Numbered from the stretch's first letter, positions 43,724 through 56,560 are shown. The stretch: DNA of 64,000 bases from Bicyclus anynana (GCF_947172395.1 NC_069085.1:19222698-19286697), one strand, 5' to 3'. The notes: generated by a model not told the origin, from the letters alone. Program-made: numbers and translations.

Positions 43724-43955
43724 TTACGTAACACGGTGATGTAATGGCTTTTTACTATGATCTTTGTTGGTGAAAACGAAGTCTCTTAATAAACGTGAGG
43801 TTTCATCCTTGGGGATATTCGGAGTGATTACACTCGTTCTACAAACCTCATCGGTTTCAACGTTCGTTTCAGTTGTGACCGGCAGAACATGTCCATAGAG
43901 AGGCATTCCGAGAGTTGGACGCTGGCAAAGCTTGATGCTTAAGAAGACCCCACTG
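43724..43955 (-). CDS. Candidate terminal exon or coding remnant
   Basis: On the minus strand a long pyrimidine tract ending GCGCAG gives a plausible acceptor near 43956, after which the frame is open to TAA at 43724. The peptide includes KLCQRPTLGMPLYGHVLPVT, then TETNVETDEVCRTSVITPN and SRLLRDFVFTNKDHSK. Composition and codon use look coding, but I recognise no family and see no other exon. It sits next to an RTE fragment, so it may be part of a mobile element. Confidence 0.3.
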
Positions 43956-44033
43956 CGCTCCCAGAAAACGGAAACAGAAAAAAAGGATTACGGTCTTGTC
44001 GTGGGAAACACTTCATTAGGAAAGGAGTTACTA

Positions 44034-44095
44034 GTCGCAGTGAGGCGCTGGATGCAAGCAGCAGGACCATTGCATAGACGTCCAGCAACTGAAAT
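44034..44095 (+). mobile_element. Short RTE LINE 3' fragment
   Basis: GTCGCAGTGAGGCGCTGGATGCAAGCAGCAGGACC matches the RTE segment coding for VAGSRWMQAAQD. Confidence 0.5.
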
Positions 44096-44892
44096 ATATC
44101 CATATTCTGTGGATCTTATTAAAGTAGAATCTACATTTATCTACTGGCATAAAGTTAACTCCATGGAAATCCAAATAAATCTACTGATTTCCATGTCATT
44201 TTCAAGTCAGATAACGAAATAACAATAAACATTAATTTTTATTCATTAAAAAATACATTAGATACAGCTACTCGGAATCTAGAAAGTATACATATATATA
44301 GGTACGTCAGCTTCACCAGTTCAAAAGCGTCGTAAAATTTTTATTTCTGTACATTTCGAGGTTATTCTGGTCGCCTACCGTCATTATATAAAAGTTTCCT
44401 AACAAATAACGCCCGACCCTTTAAACATTTCATAAAAGAAAATTGAATGCCCAGCCATAAATTGCCGTAGGAAATTTTCCCTTTTGATTTTAATTTAATA
44501 AAAATGGCTTCCGCATTTAAGGACTATAGTTGTTCCCACTCATTTCCTTGAAAGCCTTTACTTAAGAAATGCGCAACAAAACGACTTTTATCTCCGAAAC
44601 ACTCGGATCTCAGAAGAGAGTAAAGGACTTTACGTTCTCGTATGTTTCAGTGCAGTGATTCTCTCACTCATATCAATCATTTGGTTCTCTTCTCTTCTTA
44701 CTGAAGTTTAAAAAAATTACATTTTATATTTTTGAGAGAAAATTATACAAACTATAGAAAGAAATATTATTAATTATTATAAATTATTATTATTAATTAT
44801 ACAATTATAAGAAGATAAAGACGAATAATTAATTTTGAGATGACAATAAGGGTTAAGTTTTGTGTTTAACGTAAACTCCCATTTTTTCTCTA
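44096..44892. other. Intergenic, nothing recognised
   Basis: AT-rich; a TTATTATTAATTA-type simple stretch is at 44765-44815. Confidence 0.35.
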
Positions 44893-45145
44893 CAATTTAG
44901 CCCTTGACTAATGGTAATCTCACCTAATGGTAAGTGATGTTGTAATCTAAGATGGAAGTAGGCTAACTTGTTAGGAGTTGTGTCTACACGACATCGTACC
45001 AGAACGCTAAATCGCTTGGCGGTCTTTGTCGGTAAGGTGGTAATACCTTACCGATAAAGACGTACCGCCACGGCTGAAGCTTCCCACCAGCTAGACCTGA
45101 ATCAATTAAGAAATCCCAGACCGGGAATCGAACCTGCGTTTTGTA
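44893..45145 (-). mobile_element. tRNA-derived SINE (TGGTAAGTGATG family)
   Basis: The right end on the minus strand reads GCAGGTTCGATTCCCGGTCTGGG, a B box, and the left end carries ACCTAATGGTAAGTGATG. Inside is a 15-bp near-perfect hairpin (GTCGGTAAGGT...ACCTTACCGAT). It has the most complete head of the four copies. Confidence 0.7.
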
Positions 45146-46747
45146 AATTAAAAAAAATACTTTGAAGTTTAAATCCTTGTACAAATTACTAGATTTTAAT
45201 TTCAAAATGACATGTGGCATACGTCTACGTTATTTTTCCATACATTCAAGTTGAAAATCTCTGCGTCATAATATTACCGTTTAGAAATGCTCGTAAAGAA
45301 AATGAACAATTTATAAGTACCTAAGTGAAGAAAAATGTAAACGAATAAATAAACAATGCATTCCTTAGTTTTCAACCACTGAGCTAACAAAGTGTAGTCT
45401 AGCTTCAACCCGTTGACTAGTTAAATACATTTAAGTTTCAGAAGACTCCAGTGCAATGAACGTCGCCATCGCCGCAGCTAATCACGTAAACGAAACGTGC
45501 GCGAGCTTAAACAGCCAATATGTGTCGACTCGTACTGCAATATTATAATTTAGTTCCCTTTTATCTTTCTCATGAACCCGAGTATTCATTCTATTTATAT
45601 CTAAGCCCCTTTCATTTTGTTCAAAGGTTAAGCAATTTTTCTTACACAATACCACGGAAGGGGTTTAAAAGATTGCAGCTCTGAAAGAAATGCAATTTAC
45701 AACGCTTCGTTCCTCTTTACTCTTTGTTTTTTTATTTCTTTTACAGTTCCTGTTTCTCTATCTGTTTCTTATTCAAGTGTAAATGTCTGGAAAATCTGAG
45801 AGCCTCGTTCATCTGGTTGTATTTGTTTTACTAATTAATCTAAACAGGGTTACATTTCTGAGCTGAAGGCTAAGTAAATAGTTCCGACATAGTCGCGGCG
45901 ATTAACTTGTGGAAGTGTTAACATTTAGGGTTGACACGTTCTTGTGCAAATAAAATACATACAGATAACTAATTCAAGGATAAAATATGTTGTGTGAAAA
46001 AGAAGTAAAATCATCTTGAAAATTTTTAGTTTGTACTAAGAGAACATAATAGTATTATACGGTATATAATAGTTTGATATCACTGAAGAGAGATTAAAAT
46101 ATGCCTACCTTGAACTTAATAATATAAATGCACCTTACTATTTGGTTAAATGAAATCCATGTGGTTTGATATTTGGAAAGTTAAATTAAATGAAATTTTT
46201 CGTAAAATATCTTCTGCATTAGAAAGACGGATTGGTGTTGGTTCTAAGTAACGTGTACAGACAGACTTATAACATAATATCGTTCGCATCACTAGCCATC
46301 GCCATAGGGTTGTCAAATAATAAATAAAAAGGAGCGAATCAGAAATAAAGTATTTCGTAGCATCTGGTAGGACGCACATTACTGGCCCTTCTGCGGAGCA
46401 ATCTTCAGCGCGGGAATGAATAATTTAATTGGAGCCTTTTATGCGCATTACGGGCGGCGCTCTCGGCGCTCGGCGCAGAGGCAAATTGCATTTCTTTCAA
46501 TTCACTACCCAATCCTTTAGCACTCTTTTGTACAGGAATACTTTCTTGACTTTTTGTTGATGCTAAATGATCATCTAGATTCTAGGTTAAAGTATTTGTT
46601 TGGTAGCTTAACCTAAATTCGATGATTTCATTTAAAGTAATGCTTATTAGATGTTTGTAACGATTTTAGTTTTAAGCTATCTCACAAGTACGTACATTTT
46701 TGGATCTATCAGTGGACAATGCTTCATCATCAGTATCAAACTATTTT
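45146..46747. other. Intergenic, nothing recognised
   Basis: A CpG-rich patch (46445-46475, GGCGGCGCTCTCGGCGCTCGGCGC) is the only clear feature. No gene is supported. Confidence 0.35.
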
Positions 46748-47019
46748 AAGTGACCGACCACACGGTTAGACCTGATTCCTTAAGTGACCGACCACACGGT
46801 TAGACCTGATTCCTTAAGTGACCGACCACACGGTTAGACCTGATTCCTTAAGTGACCGACCACACGGTTAGACCTGATTCCTTAAGTGACCGACCACACG
46901 GTTAGACCTGATTCCTTAAGTGACCGACCACACGGTTAGACCTGATTCCTTAAGTGACCGACCACACGGTTAGACCTGATTCCTTAAGTGACCGACCACA
47001 CGGTTATACCTGATTCCTT
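46748..47019. repeat. 34-bp minisatellite, 8 copies
   Basis: Eight adjacent units beginning AAGTGACCGACCACACGG start every 34 bases from 46748 to 46986. The first seven are identical in what I can read; the last has one base change (GGTTATACC for GGTTAGACC). There is no spacer, so it is not CRISPR-like. Confidence 0.97.
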
Positions 47020-48259
47020 AGGTAGATACAGGAAAGAGGATGTGGATCAAACACAACATAGTGCTCCAATGTTGGTGGCGGGCTTATTATGGTGATAATG
47101 TTAATTTTTTTAACGAGCTCTATCGTATTACGTGAGAATGGCAGCTTAACTTGTTCTCAGAGGCACGGAGGTGTAACGCTGAGAATTTTGCGGGTAAAGT
47201 ATTAGATGGTTAATTGTCACCCAGGGCGCCGTTTGAAAGAAGGATAACTTGAGAGTTGCTTTTAGTTTGACAAAGACTGAGGATTAATAATTATGATACT
47301 TTTGTAGTGATAATCATGTAACAATTGTCGTTTCCAAGAATTCTCTGCATAGTTTAGCATTATCCACCAGGTATGTTATGAAGAAAATTTGCTGTGACCA
47401 TGATATTGTGACAGACCTAACCCCTTTAGTTATACGTCGTATAACTGATGTCGTCTTGTATATTGCTATTCACAAATAGAAACATCGCCGATAAAATACC
47501 AAACACGCACACACATGAAATAGCCAGCGCTGCTGTAAAAAAGTAATTACGTGTTTAATAGTCGACGTAAACGTAAAACTCCATTTCATTTGAATCGGCC
47601 GCGCGCGGAATATTTCACGACTGGCCGACACGTCGACACCGCGGCATTACATCACCGCGCGTCAACTGCACTCACTTGTACACAATAAAACTCCACTGAC
47701 AGACATTGCGCGACACTGCAAGACATAACTCGTCGACATTAGGCGCAGCGCAAACACTCGGGTCATTCCTATTTTTCGACTTCAAAACACCAGACGCAAT
47801 TGCAGCCTTTGCAGCCTAGAACCAGACAAAGTAAAAAATATAAAATACAATCTAATCACGTCAATATTCATTATTTCTCTCTTATTTGACGTTCGCTCTA
47901 TGACGCTACAGAAAATTTGATGTGTTTCCAGTTCAGACAGTGTTCCCAGAATATTTAATTTGCGAGCCACTTCAGTGAAAAAGCTGTATATATTCGCATA
48001 ATGTTTATAAAGGTGAAGCTACGTTATCCATTTTATTGGTTCAATCAATTTATGAAATCCACGCAAATAACGATTGATTCGTTCACACGTCGGCTTCAAG
48101 GGTTTAAATCAGTAAGTAAAAATAAATAAATATTACTGAATTTATTATTTTCTGTTAAATTCTAGTATTTACTCCCACACGAAAGAGTGCAATGTTTCTA
48201 ATGTTTCAATGGGTATTTTCATTAAATGTTTGTCCTTGGATAGTTGTATTAATGTGCTG
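47020..48259. other. Intergenic with CpG-rich patch
   Basis: A reversed SINE body scrap is at 47070-47100. A CpG-rich patch spans 47595-47760. No gene is supported. Confidence 0.35.
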
Positions 48260-48690
48260 CTATTTGCTTGCTTTGCTTATTGATTTCTTCTGATTTGTTT
48301 GTACATAGAGAATATCAATTTTGTTTTGTAATGATTCATTTTGGTTTAAAACATGCTCACAGACCAAAAGTTCGTCCGGTAATACCAACATTTTTATTTC
48401 AGTCGCCGATCTAACGACAGTCACATGAGAGTCATGAGACTGAACGCTCCAACGCCTCACGTTGATGGACACATCCCACAGGGCAGCTATTTGCAGAACA
48501 TGTTCCTTGCATGCCCTTCGAAGAGTTGCCATTAAAAGGTCAACTATCAATCCTTTAATTATAAACATAATCAGACTCAACTTGGGCCTTTCTTGGAATG
48601 AATGAAATCGCGGTTGATTAGAAAAATATTCTTCTGTGTGCGGCCAGCCTAATTCGCCGACACGTGATGCCGAATTGCATAAAACCTGTC
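48260..48690 (-). other. Coding-like open frame, unidentified
   Basis: The minus-strand frame stays open for about 140 codons up to TAG at 48260 without a good start codon near its upstream end. It includes SLIMFIIKGLIVDLLMATLR, a hydrophobic segment, then ACKEHVLQIAALWDV. The last 30 residues look random. No family is recognised. It may be an exon remnant, a mobile-element piece or chance. Confidence 0.2.
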
Positions 48691-49019
48691 GACAACCAAC
48701 TCAGCTGTCGCTTCAGATACCTAGTTGTATGAACTGACAAATATTAAAATGACAAAAATTATGAACTAAAAGACGTTTGATAACGTTCATTGCAATAATG
48801 AACTAGATATTTTCGAATTCAAAATTTCTATAATCTAAAGTGCAATAAAACGTACAATTCTCAGTCTGTCCTACCAACAAGTCAAAACTTGAGCAAAAAG
48901 AAAAAAAAGCTCGTCTATTATTTTCTTTCAGTCTTTGGCTCAACAAAATCTAGTTCAAATTCCTTTGTTTTTATCTCCCGCTATCTCTTTAAGCGAAAGT
49001 TGTAACAAAAGCGTTTTGT
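48691..49019. other. Intergenic
   Basis: No supported feature. Confidence 0.3.
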
Positions 49020-49195
49020 TATTTCTGTTTAAAAGATCTCGCGAGCGCTCGGCTCGGCGCTGTAAATGGAGGCTTACAGCTCACAGTTCGATTTCGAGGA
49101 ACGCACACAATTCCGCACGCGCCGCACGCACCGCATCGCACGCGCCGTACGCAAGTTGCGTTAGGTGTGGTGCTTATATAGCAGACTAGATGAGT
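49020..49195. other. CpG-rich island ending in a TATA-like site
   Basis: CGCGAGCGCTCGGCTCGGCGC and a run of CGCAC repeats (49100-49150) lead to GCTTATATAGCAG at 49168. This could be a promoter on the plus strand but no transcript can be assigned. Confidence 0.3.
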
Positions 49196-49990
49196 GTGTT
49201 GTCTTTTTATTCGACGATAAGTTCAACTCGAAAGAGTAAGATTTTAAAGTAATTCATATCCGTATTAAGTTTTTGGTATCGAAGTGATAAAACTCCTTAC
49301 ATGTACAGATTTGCTATTAATTTTGTAACTTGCTACAGCCGTAGCCCCTACCCATTAAATATGTCACCATCTGCAATATATATCCGCATGCAAATAACTT
49401 CAAGTGGAGTTGCGCACAAGTTGTTATTACTTGAAAATAAAAAAAAAAATATATACAGGAAATTCTTGTAAATTGCAGTGTTTTTGTGACCGCAGTGTAG
49501 TTGGCAAAGACGCACAGTACGTCCGGCGCGCACTGTGGGGGTGGCCGATCAGCTTTAATAGAGGTTTACTGCAAAATGTTTGATTACACCGCAGTGCGCA
49601 ATAAATCTCGCTGATTGCTGCTCGGGCCGAGCCGCGCGCTCGAGATATCTTAAATTATTTCCTTGTTTCCATCTTTTAGCTCTCTGGTCAATACGTTCGA
49701 TTGTAACGTTATCGTGAGTATTCGTACTTAGGTATATAGGAATATCTGTTTTTTGTACAAAAAATTTGAAAAACGTCTTAGCAATTCGATTAAATATTAC
49801 AGTTTTTATTCGTTTATTTAAATATATCATCAAAACCATTTCACGAGATTTAGTTAAGCAAAAAGCCATGACAATAACGCGTATTGAGTCCGCTTTCAAA
49901 CAAATGCCGACGGGGGCGCCCCGCAGCTGCTGTGGAAAGCCCTCAAATGTGTGGAAAACTCCGAATTCACAGAAAATTTTCAACTCGGAT
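49196..49990. other. Intergenic
   Basis: Overlapping frames on both strands near 49555-50002 do not resemble known proteins. GC-rich spots lie at 49500-49545 and 49615-49645. Confidence 0.3.
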
Positions 49991-50200
49991 CTAGATATTT
50001 AGCGCGGAATGCGCCGCGTGCGTATAAAGACCTCTTCAGCAGAAATACGCTAAACGATTTCGCGAGGAGCGGCGGGCGCAAGAAATTTCCATTTTCACCT
50101 CCGCCCTCCGAGCACTCTTACTGGGACGTGCGAGTTAATACGTTTAGTCGCCGGCGCCGCGCGGGTAGGCCGGGAGCTGGCGACTTGCGAGTCGTGTGAT
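49991..50200. other. GC-rich island
   Basis: CpG-dense sequence includes GCGTATAAAGACCTCTTCAGCAG at 50019 and, just beyond, TACATATATAAAG at 50205. Either may be a TATA box on the plus strand. No gene is recognised. Confidence 0.3.
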
Positions 50201-51367
50201 TGTATTACATATATAAAGATAATAAAGTTAAAGACCTTACAGGGTCCGTAGACAGAAAGTGTTCAGTGAAGCCACCGCGAAAGCATATTAACAAATTGCC
50301 CTGTTATTTGTCTCTAAAGCTATATATGTATATATAAAACAAATGAAATTGTGAAACAAGTGAACTAAATAAAGTATGAAAAATCGCTTAGTAGCTCCGA
50401 TAAGTGCGAACAGATATAGGACAGGATTTCAAAAATAGTTTTGACCCGGCTGTGGAGTAGGGTAAATTGAAAGCTGCTGGACATAGCAGCCAAGACCTAT
50501 TAGCCTTGCTGCGCTTTCGGGCGCCGCCATATTTTGTGACACCAATAGTTTCACTTGCATCGTAGGTGCATAGACAACACAAACGTGTTCGGCTACTGTT
50601 CTACTATCGCTTCAACTCTACTTTCGGAAATTTTATTACACTGAATTTGTAATTCCGTGTCAAAATCAAAATACTGCCTTTCATTATTTCCAAAAACTTC
50701 CCGACGTCTCCTAGACTAGCTCGAACGCGCAAAGAATTTTAACAAACAAACCATTAACACGTGACTGTTGGGAATTAGCCCCTATTGTGAGCTTCGTAAG
50801 GCTTTCAGTGGCGTCGCGCGACAGCTGGCAGACGTGAGCACGCGCCCGAGGGTGCTCTATTGGCTGGTGATGGTGTGTCGTGGCGTGCACAGGATGCACG
50901 GGCATGTGGCGGTATGCATTGAAATCTGCGACACGTGTGTCGCGATAATGAAGAAATTCTCGTGTAGAAGAACGGATTCTTGAACTAATACATTTTTAAT
51001 CTTCCATTTTTAACTTGAATTCCATCTTGATCTTTAAATTATTCTTATCTTTTTGTTCATTAAGTTTTTCTACAGCTTCTTTTTTATTTTTCATAATGAC
51101 GTTTCACAATGCACTTTGTGAACGATAAAGTTTTGAAGGAGGCGTTGAAATTAGCCAGTAATAAAATACTCCTTTAAAGTACCGGGTGTAAAAGGACGGT
51201 CGTGACAAATTTATGAACACTTTTATAAAATAAAGCAGATGAAATACTGTAATTTAAAAATATGCTCTCTTACTTGGTGACTCACTCTCACACACTAAAT
51301 TTGATGGAGGTACACCCGCAGTTTGTCTGAAATGCACACTTTCATCTTTATAGCGTAGAGGCTGCCT
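50201..51367. other. Intergenic with a GC-rich patch
   Basis: GC-rich sequence at 50800-50945 (ACGCGCCCGAGGGTGC) stands out. No gene is supported. Confidence 0.3.
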
Positions 51368-51480
51368 CGTCATCATCAGCCGATGGACGTCCACTGCTGG
51401 ACATAGGCCTCTTTTGAGGACTTCCAAACAACCCGGTTGAACCGCCTGCCTCGAGGGTAGACGCCGCGTAGTACTGGTAT
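51368..51480 (-). mobile_element. RTE LINE 3' fragment
   Basis: GTCATCATCAGCCGATGGACGTCCACTGCTGGACATAGGCCTC is the reversed RTE end with its GAT tail, followed by TTTTGAGGACTTCCAAAC. Confidence 0.8.
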
Positions 51481-52207
51481 GCACATATAAAGTAACTTTT
51501 GTCTTTGCGTACACACCAAAAGAGAGCCTACTTACAGTCGGTAACGGACTTCGAGCCAGGCTAAAAGCTCCCAATGTCATACATTCCTATAATACAAGTA
51601 CATTTTCCGCGCCTTATGGCTACAAAGAATCTACGAGTATAAAAATTCCATTCAGTCTCACACATGAGTTACATCACGCGAGCCTCTTACGAAGAGCCAT
51701 AATTTAATATTTCGCCAAAAGAAAACAAAACTTCTTTCAAACGGGCTTAACTTTGAGGGCTTACAGGCCGCGGGTAACTTTGTGAGACGTGTTTTATTTA
51801 CAACCCACATCCGACGCGAGCGCGAGAAATTATTTATTGTGAGACGCTGCGATGTGTGTGAAACGACCTGAACAACGGAGATCACGCACGTACTCCCAAT
51901 GCACCACACCCATAGACAATCTATAGAATACGTTATAGGGGAAATGGCTTTCGTAATATATTTAATTTATCATTTTATGAGTAAACAAGAAGTAACCTAG
52001 TTTAATCTACGAAGTCAATCTATAGACAAACTGAAAACCGTAATATTAAGATGAAATTTCTATCGCCATAAACACCGTAATATTTTATTCGTATAGAAAG
52101 GTAGGTAATTTAAATATTAAATTATCAAATGAATCCAAACATTACAGTATTTGTACAGAAACGCTAAATTATTAGCTGTATTTGTTACCGGTGGGTCATT
52201 GACAAGC
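51481..52207. other. Intergenic, nothing recognised
   Basis: No supported feature. Confidence 0.35.
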
Positions 52208-52330
52208 CTCCATGGCCTCCGTGGCGCAGTACATTTACAAGACAGAGGTCCTGGGTTCGATCCCCAGCTAACTAAAAGCATGGCCAGAGACCCAATTGAA
52301 TTAATTAAGTATAAAAAAGCTAAATAGATG
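52208..52330 (+). mobile_element. tRNA-derived SINE, second family
   Basis: GGCCTCCGTGGCGCAGTAC (A box) and GGGTTCGATCCCCAGC (B box) are 43 bases apart. It differs from the 13394 family. No acceptor stem closes, so not a tRNA gene. Confidence 0.65.
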
Positions 52331-52519
52331 CGAAATTAAATCGTATTCAGGACCTGTCCGTTTTGAAATAACTTTGTAGGTAGTTATGATAGATTTAATG
52401 AATTATTCCTTCCTTTATCTTTAGTACCTGTGTATGGTTCCAGAAAACTGATAAAATAAATGAAATTTTTACATAACTCACCTGGATACCCTTATAAAAG
52501 TGATATTAAGTAGGTATTT

Positions 52520-52603
52520 TTTCCCGAAGTTCCTGCGGGAGCGGGAAATTATGATAATTAATATCAGACCGAGTCCCAGGGAAGCGTGGCCGGGTTCAGC
52601 TAG
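52520..52603 (+). mobile_element. Helitron 3' fragment
   Basis: It ends CGTGGCCGGGTTCAGCTAG followed by T, a Helitron end; TTCCTGCGGGAGCGGGAAATTATG is internal. Confidence 0.7.
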
Positions 52604-53396
52604 TAATATTGTATTATTTAGGTCGCATAGAAATTATAATAATTCATTACAATAATTGATCTTATAATTCACTTAGCTAGTTACTGGAGTACGTCATCAA
52701 TTTTGTGTTTAATAGCCTGGTGTGATGGTCCACATCCGGGTGGAGGTCACACACACATGAGGGAGAGCGCTGCCTGCGCCGGAATCATAGGGTCCTCCAG
52801 GGACGCGCCGTCAATTATCTTGGACCATAAGGGAAATGAGAGCCGAGATTGTGTCTCAGGGTAACAACCCTAAGTAAGAAGTAAGGTCTAATTTTTATAG
52901 TAATTACTTTCGGATCTGAATATGATAATTATAATAGTTTGTTACTTTTAAGTTAACGGATCATTTTAGATCACTTTTGAAGGAAAGCTTTTAAATTGGA
53001 TAAAAATCAATATTTTGATTCCAGTTATGTTGAACGTATAAAATAATTGTATTTTTTACTTTTCAACGTCAAAAGAGATCTTGATTTATCTACAGAATTA
53101 TTAACCATGTTGTATGCATAAAAAGTACAATAAATTCTAGTCTAGATTTTCTCAGGATAAAAAGTAAATAGTTTGTGTTCCACTTTCATAATAAATTAAA
53201 AAACTTCAACAGCGACAAAACATTTGTGATACAAAAACTTATAATAAATTGTGAGAATCCGCCGTAACGAGTAAAAGTTGTGAGAATAAAGAAATCCAAG
53301 CACAAAAGAAGTCTGCCGGTTAATTTATCGAGTCTTTGGACACTGGATACAGTCTAGACCCGCAGGCGGTCGGGGCAGAGACCTAGTGCAAATGTA
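52604..53396. other. Intergenic with unassigned GC-richer patch
   Basis: 52715-52880 (GATGGTCCACATCCGGGTGGAGG) is GC-richer and repeat-like but unnamed. The rest is AT-rich. Confidence 0.3.
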
Positions 53397-53882
53397 GTCT
53401 GGGATCTGTAGAACATTTTTTACAACTGATTACTGTTAAGTTAATTTTTCGTGAGCAGCTTCATCTCGATGAGACGATCAACTTTTTTATTTAAGTAAAT
53501 TCTTGATTCTGGTAGCTAACTGAGTTACCAGGTAATAAAAAATACTGAGCGTCGGAACGAGTTAATTTACCACAGCTGGTTAGTAACAACTTTTAGCAAC
53601 CTCGCTATTGATACAAGTTGGGAGGAACAGTTTACCAAAAGTTGTCACTAACCAGATATTACTTTTTACTAATTTTTACACAACTTAACAACCACAATGT
53701 ACTACAAATTGTGTGGTACATTATCTTGTTCCGACGTTCAGAAATTTTTATTTCCTAGTAACTCAGTTAGCTAACAACATAACTAACAACTAAAAATGTT
53801 TATCGTCTCATCGAGATGAGCTACTCGCGAAAAATTAACTTGATAGTAATCAGCTGCACAAAATGTTCTACGGATCCCTGAC
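53397..53882. mobile_element. Large hairpin MITE, TA duplication
   Basis: Same family as 25359-25747. The termini GTCTGGGATCTGTAGAAC and, inverted, GTCAGGGATCCGTAGAAC continue inward as pairs through TTAATTTTTCG, CTCATCTCGATGAGACGAT, GGTAGCTAACTGAGTTAC and AGTTGTCACTAACCAG, so nearly the whole 486 bp is palindromic. TA flanks both ends. It has no coding capacity. Confidence 0.9.
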
Positions 53883-56459
53883 TAATGTGGTTTAGGTTAG
53901 TATACTAAGCTCGGCTGACTACGTGTTCCGGAAAATTATTTATATGTATAGAAATAAAAAATATTTTCTAGAAGCTTTGAAAGTCGGTCACCGCTGCAAA
54001 ATGTAAAATTTAGTAATTTTTAAATAAAAATTTTTATAGGGTAAAAATCTTAGTATGATATTGAGTTGTATTGAGGCAGTAGTATACAGGTACCTAATTA
54101 CAATTATTGTACGTAATTTACAAAAAATGTTAACAATTTGATTTGATAAACAATTAAAATAAACACTAATATCTGGGTTTTAAAAATCGGGTGTCAACAT
54201 CTATTTTTGTTTTTATTATTTTTCTTGATATGAATCTTGTAGGTAGTTAAACAGTTAATAACTCAACTCTGACTGGTTTTTGCTACTACGTACACAGAAA
54301 TGTAACATAAAAGTTTCAGTATCAAACCTAGTCATGACTAAGTTTAGGTTTCTCCAACTTCTCGAAGTTCTCTGTCAGTTTGATGGAATAATAAATGAGT
54401 GTTTGTTTTGCTATTCCATCAATGAAGTTTATTATAAGTTGAGAAACTTCTTTTATTCTACGTGTTAATTCAATTCCATATTTTCGGGATAGACCTAGAT
54501 ATGTCTTATGGATGGATGAAACTTATCATTGAAGTTGTGAAGGATGATACTTAGAAAGCTGTGGTCTCTCGGACAGCAAAGTTTCAGTATACTCGCGCCC
54601 GCCACCATTAGAGTGTTGTAGTTTCGAAACTGTGAGCCCTGCTCAGAAGCTCAGGCTAGTTTATTTATATTTCTAAAATATTAAGTTTTCATTGTAAACT
54701 TTTATATTTTTGATGATGAAGACAAAACTTGTGAATTAGCTTTTTGGCACTTAACAGAAGATGGTGAAACCAGTCTTTAGTTGATATAACTGAAAAAATA
54801 CGCTTGTATGTAGTAGCAATCAAAGCACGGTTGTCATGATAGTTTACGACCCCACCGTGGGAGCGCCGCGGGGTCGCGCCCCGGACTCTTTCCTTTTGGA
54901 GAACGGCCAACGGAACATGATACGGGGCCAGACATTGAATACCAATTACCTTGTTATCTAACTAGCTTTTACAATCACTATGAAACTGAATCTACAGCAC
55001 TAACTATTAATTTCTCGAAAATGTTTCAAATTAATTCCTATCTTGGTCAATTTGGTTTATTTGGAGAACTATTTTTCATTCATTAGTCTCAAAGGATTCA
55101 ACGGAACGGAAAAGAATTCAATACCCATAGTCATTGTCAAGTTAACTAACCGTTGCTTAGTTTTGGGAATTAATATATAAAAAGGCTTAAAGTTAAGGTC
55201 TGTAGGTAAAAGGTTAAATGATTATTATAATACAATTTTAAGTATAAAAATTTTGCCATGCCCTATAATGTGCTGCCCGTATAGTTTTATTTTATTTATC
55301 ACCATTCACAATAACATGACAACGGCAAATTGAATAAAAGGTATTTATATGGAATTTACTATTGTAGTCTCCTATCCAATGATATCGCTTGGTAAATAAA
55401 TCTTTAAAAGATTACCGTATTTTTCCGAGGCAAAGCTCATTCTACAAAGATTCGAATTTCACTCGGCTTGGCTGCTGCTCGATCTCAAAAGGTCTCACAA
55501 GCTCTCCGACTCTCCTTTCTCTCCATTGTGGCGCGTCGAGTGGGCGCCGGGTTACTTCTCGACCCTACATCAAATTCAGCCAAACAATCCAGTACTATAG
55601 TAATCGAGTAGTCATTTTCCAATTTGTGTTTCACAGTGTATTCGGATCCTAGCTGTGAACTATCGTATCGTATAATAAATCTCAAATTGATAGCCAAATT
55701 AAAGCAATCCGATGTGTTTACTAAGAAGTCTAGAAAAACATGTTGTGTTATATTAGTGCAATCCAGAACTGAAATGAACTAAACATAGAACTTTAATACT
55801 TGGCTACTACATTCACAATGTTACATACCTAGACCGCGGACCCCAACTCAAACAGTACAGTGTAGAGGAGATCAATGTTTTGATCTTCTTAAATCCCTCC
55901 AGAGGACCACGCCTCACTTACAGCTGTGATCCTATTGGTTGATGTGGTGATGATGCTTAGGTACTTAAAAGTCATAACTTGTAGACATGAATTGCTTACT
56001 TACATAAAGCCCAATGACAATATTACGCTAATCCATAATCTCTGTTGACAATGATAATTTAACAGAAGCGAGTGAGGGTAGCCGGTGTTTGCACGAGCAA
56101 TTCTCAGCGCAAACTTGTTAGGACAATAAAAACAGTGCGAACAGTAAACAAGGTGCGAATCAAACGTAAATGAGTTACAAATTGAATTCCCGAACAATCT
56201 CCAAGTGATCTGCGGTGAGAGTGGAATCATTCCCAGTTTATCCACGTCTCGACTGAGACTTGACGAGAGATGAGGGGGACGTGTTAGGCCGAGACTACAC
56301 ATGCTATGCCTTTTCATAGGACTACTAAATAGTGGTAGCGCTACTGACGAGTAGGTGCTCAAAGTACTATTATAGTAGTTGGATACATAAATAAAATTAT
56401 ACTCGTAGAATACTTAACTAATATTAATACAAGGTAAATAAAAATAAGTAAATGTTTGT
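53883..56459. other. Intergenic, nothing firmly recognised
   Basis: A GC-rich spot at 54845-54930 and a coding-like but unassigned patch at 55480-55660 (frames on both strands) are the only features. No gene is supported. Confidence 0.35.
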
Positions 56460-56560
56460 TTGTTCGCCCGCCACCCCACATTGGAGCAGTATGGTGGGTT
56501 TAAGTACCATAACCCCTCTCTCTTATAAGGAGGAAGGCCTTGTCCTGTTCTCAACTTTTA
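56460..56560 (+). mobile_element. SINE body fragment
   Basis: CGCCCGCCACCCCACATTGGAGCAGTATGGTGGG and the following TATAAGGAGGAAGGCCTTGTCC match the distal SINE body. Confidence 0.6.

Noticed and set aside
46748..47019. Regular direct repeats as a CRISPR-like array
   Set aside because: Units are adjacent with no spacers and the window is eukaryotic. It is a minisatellite.
48260..48580. Chemoreceptor fragment
   Set aside because: The hydrophobic segment and following helix loosely recall an odorant receptor, but no receptor signature is present and the C-terminal part looks random.
49555..50002. 142-codon minus and 78-codon plus frames
   Set aside because: They overlap in opposite directions in a GC-rich patch and neither has motifs, splice signals or a recognisable domain.
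55389..55697. Overlapping 87- and 70-codon frames
   Set aside because: They are on opposite strands with no recognised family. It may be an unnamed repeat, so no gene is called.
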